Shown here: piece by piece, positions 1-7,752 of the stretch
Layout of the letters: each line of letters starts with the position of its first letter
Numbering within the stretch: the first letter of the stretch is position 1
NCBI GenBank assembly: GCA_947478785.1
Contig: CANJXI010000035.1
Location: forward strand, 1 to 37,112
Reading direction: 5' to 3'
From: Caulobacteraceae bacterium
Lineage (GTDB): Bacteria > Pseudomonadota > Alphaproteobacteria > Caulobacterales > Caulobacteraceae
DNA: 37,112 nt
Program-made: the position numbers and the translations under genes
Notes under the pieces: generated by a model
Told to the model about the DNA's origin: nothing
The model's database searches: none
Seen by the model: the letters and a program-made list of their open reading frames with translations, nothing else

Positions 1-120
1 GGACCGCGCGTAGCGTGGTGGAGGGGGCAAGGACGCGCGCTGCGCCGACCGTCTGACACCCAGCCCGCTTCCGCCCCCTCCACCGCTTCGCGGTCCCCCT
101 CCCCCGCGAGCGGGGGAGGA
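1..120. repeat. GC-rich intergenic palindromic repeat, copy A (in the 3' end of the radical SAM frame)
   Basis: On the minus strand a CCTCCCCCGCTCGCGGGGGAGG hairpin-like block (about 99-120) leads into the core containing GGGGGACCGCGAAGCGGTGG and then GAGGGGGC (about 72-98). A degenerate inverted counterpart (GTGGTGGAGGGGGCAAGG) lies at 15-32. The same core recurs at about 16532, 27986 and 31075. It is a dispersed, non-mobile-looking extragenic repeat with no coding content of its own. Confidence 0.75.
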
Positions 121-1229
121 TTACTATTGAACAGGTCGATCTGGTCGCCGGGCTTGGGGGGGATCCGGAAGCGAGTGAGGTCGAGGCCTGAGAAGCGGAG
201 GTCGAGGCCGTGGCGGGCCCTGGCGACGGCGAAGCGGCGGGACATCAGGGCGGCGATCGGGCCCTCGCCCTTCATGCGCTTGCCCCACTGGGCGTCGTAT
301 TCCTTGCCGCCGCGCATCTGGCGGACCAGGGACATGATGCGGCTGGCGCGGTCGGGATGGTCGCTCGCCAGCCATTCCTTGAAGAGGTCCTTGATCTCCA
401 TGGGCAGGCGCAGGGCCACATAGCCCGCGCCGCGCGCGCCGGCCTGGGCTGCGCGTTCAAGCACCGCCTCCATCTCGTGGTCGTTGAGGCCGGGAATCGC
501 GGGGGCGAACATGACGACGGTGGGGACGCCGGCGTCGCTGAGCGCCTTGATGGCGGCGATGCGCTTTTCGGGGGTCGCGGCGCGGGGCTCCATGGAGCGG
601 GCGAGCTTGCGGTCCAGGGTGGTGACGGAGATCGCCACGCGGACGAGATTCTTTTCAGACATCGGGGCGATGAGGTCGAGGTCGCGCAGGATCAGCGCCG
701 ACTTGGTGATGATCGAGAACGGGTGGTTGAAGCGGGCCAGGACCTCGATGACCTGGCGGGTGATCCTGAGGCGGCGCTCCTGGGGCTGGTAGGGATCGGT
801 GTTGCCGCCGATGTGGATGACCTCGGGGACGTAGCCCGGCCTGGAGAGCTCGCGCTCCAGCAGGCGGGCGGCGTCCGGCTTGAAGAACAGCTTGGATTCG
901 AAGTCGAGGCCGGGCGAGAGGCCCATGTAGGCGTGGGCCGGGCGGGCGTAGCAGTAGATGCAGCCGTGCTCGCAGCCGCGGTAGGGATTGATCGAGGCCG
1001 AGAAGCCGATGTCGGGGCTGTCGTTGCGGGTGATGATCACCTTGGCCTTCTCGGCCGTGACGGTGGTGGTGAGCTGCGTGGGCTCGACGTCGTCCGGCGT
1101 CCAGCCGTCGTCGAAGGCCTCGCGGACCTGGCTCTCGAAGCGGCCTGTGGCGTTGGTCCGGGCGCCGCGTCCCCGGACCTCCTGGGTGAAGGTGGTCACG
1201 CGGGCAAGGTAGGGTAGCGATGAGAACAT
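1..1229 (-). CDS. PA0069-family radical SAM protein (3' end beyond window)
   Basis: A radical SAM enzyme related to spore photoproduct lyase-like proteins (PA0069 family); the reaction is not established. Reading from the ATG at 1229, the cluster motif CxxxCxxC is seen as GCEHGCIYCYARP (Cys86, Cys90, Cys93), preceded by the family signature RGRGARTNATGRFE and followed by IHIGGNTDPYQPQE and SIITKSALILRD. The alternative start is an in-frame GTG at 1199, which keeps the signature; neither start has a strong Shine-Dalgarno. Family-like sequence ends near DQIDLFNSN (around 122). After that the frame has no stop: it continues through the GC-rich intergenic palindrome and off the left edge, so the C-terminus is either repeat-encoded or ended by a stop just outside. 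The family identity is secure; the 3' end is not. Confidence 0.85.
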   Translation of the reverse strand, partial: MFSSLPYLARVTTFTQEVRGRGARTNATGRFESQVREAFDDGWTPDDVEPTQLTTTVTAEKAKVIITRNDSPDIGFSASINPYRGCEHGCIYCYARPAHAYMGLSPGLDFESKLFFKPDAARLLERELSRPGYVPEVIHIGGNTDPYQPQERRLRITRQVIEVLARFNHPFSIITKSALILRDLDLIAPMSEKNLVRVAISVTTLDRKLARSMEPRAATPEKRIAAIKALSDAGVPTVVMFAPAIPGLNDHEMEAVLERAAQAGARGAGYVALRLPMEIKDLFKEWLASDHPDRASRIMSLVRQMRGGKEYDAQWGKRMKGEGPIAALMSRRFAVARARHGLDLRFSGLDLTRFRIPPKPGDQIDLFNSNPPPLAGEGDREAVEGAEAGWVSDGRRSARPCPLHHATRG

Positions 1230-1276
1230 AACAAGAACTCATTGACGCCTCGCCCCGGCTCGCGCTCTCTCCCCCC

Positions 1277-1711
1277 ATGCTCACAGTCATCGTCGAGGCG
1301 GGGGACGCCGCGGACCGGTTGCCGGCGTTGCTGGGGGCGCTGACCTCGGCGGCGGTGGATGGGCTGGTGCGCGAGGTGCTGATCGTGGGAGGCGGGCCGC
1401 CGGAGCTCCTGGCCGTGCTGCGCGAGGAGACCGGGGCGGAGCTGTCGGCCAGCCTGCACCAGGCGGCCACCGAGGCGCGGTCGGAGCGGCTGCTGCTCTT
1501 GCCCGCGTCGATCCGGCTGAAGCCGGGCTGGCTGGTCGCGCTGGGCGAACATCTGCGCGGCGGCGGCGGCGAAGCGCTGATGCCGGGGCTGGGCGGCGGG
1601 TTCCTGAACCGTCCGTTCGGGGTGCTGACGCAGAGGGAGCGGGCCCTAGCGCATCCCGATTTCAAGCGGCTGGGCCGCGCGCTGCGTGGCCGGACCCTGC
1701 GTGTCGCCTAG
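1277..1711 (+). CDS. glycosyltransferase family 2-like short protein
   Basis: A 144-residue protein beginning MLTVIVEAGDAADRLPALLGAL. It resembles the N-terminal nucleotide-sugar binding half of family 2 glycosyltransferases: an opening strand with an Asp, a VREVLIVGGG strand, then LLLLPASIRLKPGWLVAL. It is much shorter than a full GT2 enzyme and lacks an obvious acceptor-side domain, so activity is doubtful. The start ATG lies 47 bp from the divergent radical SAM start. The last 66 bp overlap the 3' end of the lytic transglycosylase gene on the other strand, so the two genes converge and share coding sequence. The arrangement next to a murein enzyme hints at an envelope role, but that is inference. 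Confidence 0.65.
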   Translation: MLTVIVEAGDAADRLPALLGALTSAAVDGLVREVLIVGGGPPELLAVLREETGAELSASLHQAATEARSERLLLLPASIRLKPGWLVALGEHLRGGGGEALMPGLGGGFLNRPFGVLTQRERALAHPDFKRLGRALRGRTLRVA

Positions 1712-3235
1712 GTCGAGGCGGGCGTCGACGAACCGGGCGCCGGAGGCCAGCGCGTCCAGGGTGGGCGCGGACTGGCCCCACATCTTGCGATAGGTCCAGT
1801 CGGCGGCCATCACCTTCTCGACGTAGTTTCGGGTCTCCAGCGCCGGCAGGCATTCGATCAGCAGCAGGCTGTCGGCCTCGTCGCCCAGCATCTGCTGGGT
1901 CTTCTGGATGGCGCCCGGCCCGCCGTTGTAGGCCGCCACGGTGCGCAGGATGTCGTAGCCGACCCCGCGCTCCATCAGCCAGGAGAGGTAGTCCTGGCCG
2001 ACCCTGAGGTTGAAGGCGGGCTCGAAGAGCGGGCTCATGTCGGCCTTCAGCTTGTCGTCGCCGGCCGCGCGGGCGGCGGCCTCGGGCATCAGCTGCATCA
2101 GGCCGGTGGCGCCGACCGGCGAGACGGCCAGCGGGTTGAAGCGGCTTTCCTGGCGGACGATGGCGTAAACCAGGGCCTTGTCGACGGTGAAGCCGGACTG
2201 CGGCTCGAGCGTCGGCATGGGATAGTCGAGGTCGATGGCGCGGGGGCCGCGGATGCCGGCCTCCATCGGCACGCCGAGCGCCTGGGCAAGCTGGGTCCAG
2301 CTGGCGCGCTCGGTGTCGGTGGTCGCCAGCGCGATGCCTGCGCGCAGTTCCTGGGCGGCGTCCTGGGGACGGCCGATCTGGGCGAGCGCCGCGGCGCGGT
2401 GGGCGCGCGGTTCGGTCTGAACAAATTTCTCCAGATCATTGGATTTATGGATGAATCCGACCAGGTTCCACAACGGGTGGCTGGCGGTGTTCGCGCCGGC
2501 CTGGTGAAGCTGGCGCTCGGCGATCATGCCGTAGAAGGTCTCGGGGCTCCTGGCGGCGGCCTTCAGCAGCAGGGTGGCTGTGGCCCCGTCGCCCAGGGCC
2601 TGGGCCGAGCGCGCGCCCCAGTAGCCGGCGGCCGAGCGCACCCAGGGATCGGCCGCGCCGTCACGGGCGAGCTCTCCGAAATGCGCCTGGGCCTGGTCGT
2701 AGGCCTTGAGCCGATAGGCGGCGAGGCCGGCGATCCAGCGGTCGCCGGCGGCCGGCGCGATGGCCAGGGCCCGGCGGACGTCACCGGCATAGAAGGCCTC
2801 GCGGGCCTGACGGGCGCGGTCGCTGGCCGCGGGCGCCGCCTCGACCGATTCGGCCAGGGTGAAGACCGGGGCGGGGGGGCCTTGCGCCTCCGGGGGCTTG
2901 CGCTTGGCGGCCAGCGCGAAAATCTTGTCGGCCACCGGCAGGTCGCGGAACCGCGACAGCCAGCCCGCCAGTTCGTCGAAGGCGGCCTTGTGGGCGGTGG
3001 GATGCATCAACTGGCGGAAGGAAAGGTAGCCCACCAGCGACTGGTCCTGGACGCCGGCGGTCTCCATCTGCGCCTCGATGAAGTCGCCACGCTCGGTGGC
3101 GTCGAAGGCGGCGGCGTAGGCGCGCGCGTCGGCCGCGGTCAGGGCCTGGGGCGAGCCGGCCATGGCGGCGGCGGCCATTGCGGTCGAGCAGGCAAGGACA
3201 GAGGCCCCGGCCCATAGGCGCTTCATCAGCGTCAT
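1646..3235 (-). CDS. soluble lytic murein transglycosylase (SLT family)
   Basis: A 529-residue periplasmic enzyme that cleaves the MurNAc-GlcNAc bond of peptidoglycan to form 1,6-anhydro-MurNAc. It opens with a signal peptide (KRLWAGASVLACSTAMAAAAMAG). Residues about 35-330 form an alpha-superhelical, TPR-like domain, and the SLT catalytic domain occupies about 350-500. The catalytic Glu is Glu363 in YAIVRQESRFNP, followed by the GATGLMQLMP motif and a later AAYNGGPGAI. The layout and length fit the Slt70-like family, somewhat shorter than E. coli Slt. A second in-frame Met (MKRLWAG) is also a plausible start. The 3' end overlaps the convergent glycosyltransferase-like gene by 66 bp. Confidence 0.9.
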   Translation of the reverse strand: MTLMKRLWAGASVLACSTAMAAAAMAGSPQALTAADARAYAAAFDATERGDFIEAQMETAGVQDQSLVGYLSFRQLMHPTAHKAAFDELAGWLSRFRDLPVADKIFALAAKRKPPEAQGPPAPVFTLAESVEAAPAASDRARQAREAFYAGDVRRALAIAPAAGDRWIAGLAAYRLKAYDQAQAHFGELARDGAADPWVRSAAGYWGARSAQALGDGATATLLLKAAARSPETFYGMIAERQLHQAGANTASHPLWNLVGFIHKSNDLEKFVQTEPRAHRAAALAQIGRPQDAAQELRAGIALATTDTERASWTQLAQALGVPMEAGIRGPRAIDLDYPMPTLEPQSGFTVDKALVYAIVRQESRFNPLAVSPVGATGLMQLMPEAAARAAGDDKLKADMSPLFEPAFNLRVGQDYLSWLMERGVGYDILRTVAAYNGGPGAIQKTQQMLGDEADSLLLIECLPALETRNYVEKVMAADWTYRKMWGQSAPTLDALASGARFVDARLDLGDTQGPATQRAAQPLEIGMR

Positions 3236-3394
3236 GCCGTTGTCATCCGCGACGCCCTTCTGGAGGGGGTTGGCCGCGGTCCTTTTCTCGAGTCCCAGGG
3301 TGCAGGCTAGGCAGGCCCAGCGGGAGTATCAACCCTTTCCGGGCGCCACGGGGTTAACGGCGGCGTGCTGGATCGCCGCAGGGCAGATGCGCGA

Positions 3395-4222
3395 TCACTC
3401 GGGCCGGGCCTGGCGGTCGAGGCGTTCGGTGAGGGTCAGCAGGTCGCTCCAGGCGCGCTTCTTGGCGCCGGGCTGGCGCAGCAGGAAGGCCGGGTGCAGC
3501 GTCGGCATGGCGGGCAGTTCCGGGCCGCCGTCGGATGGGCGCCACTCGTGCCAGCGGCCCCGCAGGGACAGGATGCCCTCGTCCTTCCTGAGCATCGCCT
3601 TGGCCGAAGCGCCGCCCACCAGCAGCAGCATGGCGGGCGCGACAAGGGCTATGGCGCGCTCGACGAAGGGGGCGCAGACCGCCTGTTCGGCGGGTGTGGG
3701 GGTGCGGTTGCCCGGCGGGCGCCAGAAGACGGTGTTGGTGATGAACACCCGTTCGGTGAGGTTCGCCGCGGCCAGCATCCGGTCGAGCAGCTTGCCGGCG
3801 CGGCCCACGAAGGGCTGGCCGCGCTGGTCCTCCTCCTGGCCGGGACCCTCGCCGATGACCATGACCGGGGCGGAGGGGTCGCCGCGATAGAACACCGCCT
3901 GGCTGGCCGCGCCCTCGAACTTCAGCGGACAGCCGTCGAAGCCCGCGATGGCGGCGGCCAGCGCCTCGAGGTCCGGCGCGGCGGCGGCGAGCGCGCGGGC
4001 CTGGGCGACGGCGGTCGAGACGTCGGGGCCGGCGGTCGGCAGGACCCGGGCGACCGGGGCGGGGGCGGGTGGCCTGGGCGGGGGTTTCGGAGGCGCGACG
4101 CGGCCGGCGGCGATGCGGTCGACCGGCTCGTCCAGCAGCATGGCGTCGACGCCGGCGTCCGCCCAGAAGGCGAGCAGGGACTCGGCGGCGGCGGGCAGGG
4201 TGGCGGTCATCCACCCAGTCAT
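3395..4222 (-). CDS. uracil-DNA glycosylase, family 4-like (SPO1-polymerase-related)
   Basis: A base excision repair enzyme of the uracil-DNA glycosylase superfamily that removes uracil from DNA. From the ATG at 4222 (275 residues; an alternative ATG at 4210) there is a Pro/Ala-rich N-terminal stretch to about 60, then the glycosylase domain. Motif A is GEGPGQEED (124-132), followed by GQPFVGRAGKLLDRML and RPPGNRTPTPAE, and the late motif is HPAFLL (243-248). Family 4 enzymes normally carry a 4Fe-4S cluster held by four Cys. Here only Cys98 (in DGCPLK) and Cys183 (in AVCAPF) remain: the first cluster position is Phe95 and the Cys before RPPGNR is Trp167. A frame open further upstream is not used, because it crosses the intergenic repeat. 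Confidence 0.85.
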   Translation of the reverse strand: MTGWMTATLPAAAESLLAFWADAGVDAMLLDEPVDRIAAGRVAPPKPPPRPPAPAPVARVLPTAGPDVSTAVAQARALAAAAPDLEALAAAIAGFDGCPLKFEGAASQAVFYRGDPSAPVMVIGEGPGQEEDQRGQPFVGRAGKLLDRMLAAANLTERVFITNTVFWRPPGNRTPTPAEQAVCAPFVERAIALVAPAMLLLVGGASAKAMLRKDEGILSLRGRWHEWRPSDGGPELPAMPTLHPAFLLRQPGAKKRAWSDLLTLTERLDRQARPE

Positions 4223-4261
4223 TGCGCGTGAGGCGCGGCTTGTCAGCAGGCGAGTGCGCGC

Positions 4262-4412
4262 TCCCTTTCCCCTCGATGGGGAAAGGGTTGGGGATTGGGG
4301 AGAGCAGGGCGTCGGGGTGATGGGTGGGTTTGGCGCCGGCGCCAGATGTGGGTCGGTCTTCATCGCGGAGCGTACACGCCATCCCAACCCTTCCCCATCG
4401 AGGGGAAGGGCT
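4262..4412. repeat. inverted pair of nested palindromes between two minus-strand genes
   Basis: The gap between the conserved unknown gene and the UDG gene holds two copies, in opposite orientation, of a roughly 28-base sequence with about one or two differences. The left copy (about 4263-4290) contains TTTCCCCTCGATGGGGAAA; the right copy (about 4384-4411) contains CTTCCCCATCGAGGGGAAG. Each copy is itself a near-palindrome around TCGATGGGGA. About 90 bp lie between them, and the whole could form a cruciform or a long-stem transcript. No ORF or terminator U-tract is evident. Confidence 0.75.
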
Positions 4413-4413
4413 T

Positions 4414-5532
4414 TTACGCCGCGAGATATAGCGAGGGGCGGCCGAGGCCGCTTTCGAAGTCGTGGAGGAGGTCGAGCGCGTCCTCGACGCTGGTGCGCAG
4501 TTCCGCGCCGGGCGGGAAGCGGTAGCGCCAGAAGGTGGCCACGTGGCTGATCATGCCGACCCGCTCGCCCAGCTCGAGGAACAGGGTCGGCGCGGCCAGC
4601 AGGAAGTCGCGGAAGGCCACAGCGTCGCCGTGCCGGGTCAGGCGGTCGAAGGCCTCGTCGTAGTGGCCAAGCACCACCTGCACGTCGGCGCAGCGCTCCT
4701 CGATGGTGCGGCGAAGGCGGGTGCGGGCGCTGGCGATAAACTGGGACACCTCGGAATCCCGGGGGCCGACGACGGTCAGCTCCTCGATCTCGGCGGCGAC
4801 GTCCATGAGCGCCGCGCCCAGGGTCTTCAGCACCCATTTGTAATAGAGGAAGCCCTTCCAGCAGAAGATGCCCTCGCGGTAGGCGTCGCCCTCCAGCCGC
4901 AGGGTGAGGCGGAGCGGCTCGAGCTGTTCGTCGGAGTTCTGGGCCAGCAGGATCTTCACCAGCTTGGCGGTGTTGGCCTCGGCGCCATTGTCCTTGAAGG
5001 CGAGCTGGATGAGCTTCCGGATCTCGCGGGCGACGAATTGCTGCATGTGTTCGCGGTCGTTCGGGGCGATGCTGAAATAGCAGTCGGCGACCTGGAAACC
5101 GTGCCGGCGCAAGTGCTCGCGCAGCAGGAAAGGGTCGAAGGACGGCAGCTCGTCCAGGCATTCCAGCATGCGCGCGTCCCGGTCGAGCGCCTCCTCGCCG
5201 ACGGAATATTCGCTGAGGATGTCGATCCAGCCGCTCTGGCCCACGAACAGCGCCGATCCGCCGATCGCCAGGTTCTTGCGGTCGAAGGGGATGATCACCT
5301 TGGTGGCGAGCCGCCGGCCAAGCTTGAGGGAATCCACCTCGTCGAGGCGCAGCCGGTGCTTGAGGATGATCGCGCGGTTGAGCACCGGGGTCGCGAAGAA
5401 GGGCTGGGCGGCGTAGTCCGGCTGGTCGGCCTGCTCGTCGCCGATCCGCACCAGGTTGAGCGCACGGCTGGTCGAGCCCGTCCTGGCGAGGGATTCCAGG
5501 CTCCGGTACTGAGTGTCGCGCTTCTGGGACAA
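4414..5532 (-). CDS. conserved protein of unknown function
   Basis: A 372-residue soluble protein that I cannot assign to a named family. It begins MSQKRDTQYRSLESLARTG with no signal peptide or membrane segment. It is rich in helical, charged stretches (QQFVAREIRKLIQLAFKDN, DVAAEIEELTVVGP, SARTRLRRTIEERCADVQ) and ends GLGRPSLYLAA just before the inverted palindrome pair. The codon usage (strong GC at third positions) supports coding on this strand. The long overlapping frame that joins it to the downstream UDG gene is a frame artefact. The gene order kinase, unknown protein, UDG, all on the minus strand with gaps of 88-191 bp, gives no firm functional hint. Confidence 0.8.
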   Translation of the reverse strand: MSQKRDTQYRSLESLARTGSTSRALNLVRIGDEQADQPDYAAQPFFATPVLNRAIILKHRLRLDEVDSLKLGRRLATKVIIPFDRKNLAIGGSALFVGQSGWIDILSEYSVGEEALDRDARMLECLDELPSFDPFLLREHLRRHGFQVADCYFSIAPNDREHMQQFVAREIRKLIQLAFKDNGAEANTAKLVKILLAQNSDEQLEPLRLTLRLEGDAYREGIFCWKGFLYYKWVLKTLGAALMDVAAEIEELTVVGPRDSEVSQFIASARTRLRRTIEERCADVQVVLGHYDEAFDRLTRHGDAVAFRDFLLAAPTLFLELGERVGMISHVATFWRYRFPPGAELRTSVEDALDLLHDFESGLGRPSLYLAA

Positions 5533-5620
5533 GGCAAACCCCGATGGCCATTCTGGCCGACGTGCAGAAGCTTAGCCGCTGAGTGTTGCGAAAACCCTGC
5601 GATCAGATCGAACCTCCAAC

Positions 5621-7498
5621 CTAGGCGTGCATCACCTCGGCGACCTTGGCGGCCAGCTGGTCGATGGTGAAGGGCTTGGGGAGCAGCGCCATGCCACCGC
5701 CCAATGTGCCATTGTGGACGACGGCGTTGCGGGCGTAGCCGGTGGTGAACAGGACCTTCAGCTTCGGATAGCGGCGGGCGGCTTCCTCGGCGAGCTGCGG
5801 GCCGTCCATGCCGGGCATGACCACGTCGGTGAACAGCAGGTCGACCGTGCCGTCGAGCAGGTCCAGGGCCTCTTCGCCGCTGGCGGCCTGCATGACCTTG
5901 TAGCCGAACTCCTCGAGCGCGCTGACGGTGACGGCGCGCACGCGCGGATCGTCCTCGGCGACCAGCACGACCTCGCCGGGCCGGGCGTCGGTGCGGTCGG
6001 GCGCGCGCCGCGCGCTTGTGGCGGAGCCGATCACACCATCCCAGCGGGGCAGGTAGAGCCTGATGGTCGTGCCGCGGCCGACCTCGGAGTAGATCTTCAC
6101 GTGGCCGCCCGACTGTTTCATGAAGCCATAGACCTGGCTGAGGCCCAGCCCGGTGCCCCGGCCGACCGGCTTGGTGGTGTAGAAGGGGTCGAAGGCGCGC
6201 TCGAGGACCTCGGCGCTCATGCCCTCGCCGGTGTCGGTGACGCTGATCACCACATACTGGCCGACCGAGACCCCGGGGTTGTCGAAGACGTAGTCCTCGT
6301 CCAGGTGGGCGTTGGCGGTGTCGATGGTCAGCCGGCCGCCCTCGGCCATGGCGTCGCGGGCGTTGACGCAGAGATTGAGGATCGCGTTCTCGAGTTGCGA
6401 CGGGTCGATGAACACGCCCCAGACGCCGCCGGCCAGCACGGTCTCCAGCCGGGTGTCTTCGCCGATGGTCTGGCGCAGCAGTTCGGACATGCCGCCGACC
6501 AGCTTGTTGGGGTCGCAGGCGGTGGGCGAGAGCGGCTGGTGGCGGGCGAAGGCCAGCAGGCGGGCGGTGAGCACGGCGGCGCGCTGGGCGCCGTCCAGGG
6601 CGTTGTCGATGTGGTCGCGCGCCCGCTTGGGGTCGTCCATCCGCCGGCGGGCCAGATCCAGGTTGCCGATGACGATGGAGAGCATGTTGTTGAAGTCGTG
6701 GGCGATGCCGCCGGTGAGCTGACCGAGCGCCTCGGTCTTCTGCATCTGGCGGACCTGGGCCTCGGCCGCCTCGCGGTAGTCGGCCTCGGACTTCAGCTTG
6801 GCGTTGGCCCCGGCCAGGTTGTGGGCCGCCCCGAGGGCCGCGCGGATCCGCGAGCCGTTCTGGCGCACGACCACCACGGTCACCAGGACCAGCATGGCGA
6901 AGCCGGTGACCATCAGGAGCCGCAGCCCCAGCAGGGTCGAATCGGCGTTTCGGTGGCGGTCGACCAGGAGGCGCTCCTCGGCGGCGCCCATCTCGGCGAC
7001 GTCACGGCGCACCCGGTCCATCAGGTCGCGGCTCTGGTTGGCGAGCATCCATCGGGAGGCGGTCTGCAGATCGCCGGCGCGGCGGACCTCCAGGCCGACG
7101 AGCAGCTTGGCCGAACGCGCCTCGACGGCGGCGCGCAGGCGGAGCAGCGCGGCCCGCTGCCTCGGGTCCTCGATCACCCGGTCCAGTCCGGCGAGCGCGC
7201 CGGGCATGGCGAGCGTCGCGCGGGTGTAGGGGGCGAGATAGCGCGCGTCGCCGGTCAGCAGGAAGCCGCGCTGGCCGGTCTCGGCGTCCTCCATCAGCGA
7301 CAGCACGCCCAAGAGCCGCTTCTGGATGTCGAGCGTGCGGCTGACCGTGGCCGTGTCGCGCCGCACGCCCTCGGCGAAGGCGAAGGTCACCCCGATCAGG
7401 ACCGCCAGGATGGAGAAGGCCAGGAAGGGCAGCCAGAGCGAACGGTCGAAGACGGCGCGCTTGACGGCGGCGCGGTCTGGCAAGGTGAGTACGGACAA
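5621..7498 (-). CDS. hybrid sensor histidine kinase/response regulator with CHASE3-type sensor
   Basis: A 625-residue inner-membrane signalling protein. The first membrane helix is at about 22-42 and the second at about 189-211. Between them is a periplasmic CHASE3-like domain (DAETGQRGFLLTGDARYL at 71-88 is typical). A short linker leads to the HisKA dimerisation helix with the phospho-accepting His267 in GGIAHDFNN. The HATPase_c domain follows, with the N box around Asn371-Asn379, DTGEGM (422-427) and GRGTGLGLS. A C-terminal receiver domain has the acidic pocket Glu515-Asp516-Asp517, phospho-acceptor Asp558 and Lys608. No partner regulator is adjacent, so the output is unknown; the attached receiver suggests a phosphorelay or autoregulation. 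Confidence 0.92.
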   Translation of the reverse strand: MSVLTLPDRAAVKRAVFDRSLWLPFLAFSILAVLIGVTFAFAEGVRRDTATVSRTLDIQKRLLGVLSLMEDAETGQRGFLLTGDARYLAPYTRATLAMPGALAGLDRVIEDPRQRAALLRLRAAVEARSAKLLVGLEVRRAGDLQTASRWMLANQSRDLMDRVRRDVAEMGAAEERLLVDRHRNADSTLLGLRLLMVTGFAMLVLVTVVVVRQNGSRIRAALGAAHNLAGANAKLKSEADYREAAEAQVRQMQKTEALGQLTGGIAHDFNNMLSIVIGNLDLARRRMDDPKRARDHIDNALDGAQRAAVLTARLLAFARHQPLSPTACDPNKLVGGMSELLRQTIGEDTRLETVLAGGVWGVFIDPSQLENAILNLCVNARDAMAEGGRLTIDTANAHLDEDYVFDNPGVSVGQYVVISVTDTGEGMSAEVLERAFDPFYTTKPVGRGTGLGLSQVYGFMKQSGGHVKIYSEVGRGTTIRLYLPRWDGVIGSATSARRAPDRTDARPGEVVLVAEDDPRVRAVTVSALEEFGYKVMQAASGEEALDLLDGTVDLLFTDVVMPGMDGPQLAEEAARRYPKLKVLFTTGYARNAVVHNGTLGGGMALLPKPFTIDQLAAKVAEVMHA

Positions 7499-7678
7499 GC
7501 GTCGCCTCCGGGTGAGGCGGGAGCGCTGTGGCTCTCAGCTGCGGGCGACCTCATGCCTAGCCCGCAATAACGCATGTTAGCACGCGCGGACCCATCGCGG
7601 CGCACATTCGGATCATAGCCGCGCGGGGTTTTTCTTGACCGCCGCCACCTGACCTTCGGATATGTCGGCTGGACGGTT

Positions 7679-7724
7679 GGAGCGCGTCGGAGGGGTGACC
7701 GGTATCCCTCCGCCCTGACGCGCT
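7679..7724. repeat. lone R2 palindromic repeat upstream of ETF-QO
   Basis: This is a diverged single copy of the R2 half of the composite repeat at 12143-12194 and 34401-34452: GAGCGCGTC, then GGTGACCGGTATCC, then GACGCGCT. The outer arms still pair. It lies 29 bp upstream of the ETF-QO start, so it would probably fall in the 5' leader or promoter. The inner arms (GGGTGAA/TTCACCC in the other copies) are degraded here to AGGGGTGA/CTCCGCCC. Confidence 0.7.
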
Positions 7725-7752
7725 TCGTGGGGATCAACGGGAGCATCGATTC

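Noticed and set aside
3395..5551. A single 718-codon minus-strand frame covering the UDG and the gene upstream of it
   Set aside because: Its first two thirds are Arg/Pro-rich and out of frame with the well-formed 4414-5532 protein, and it crosses the inverted palindromes. The UDG itself starts at 4222.
5627..7570. A long plus-strand open frame (647 codons) opposite the histidine kinase
   Set aside because: It is Gly/Ala/Val-rich antisense sequence, a common shadow of high-GC genes; the minus strand has a complete kinase with all motifs.
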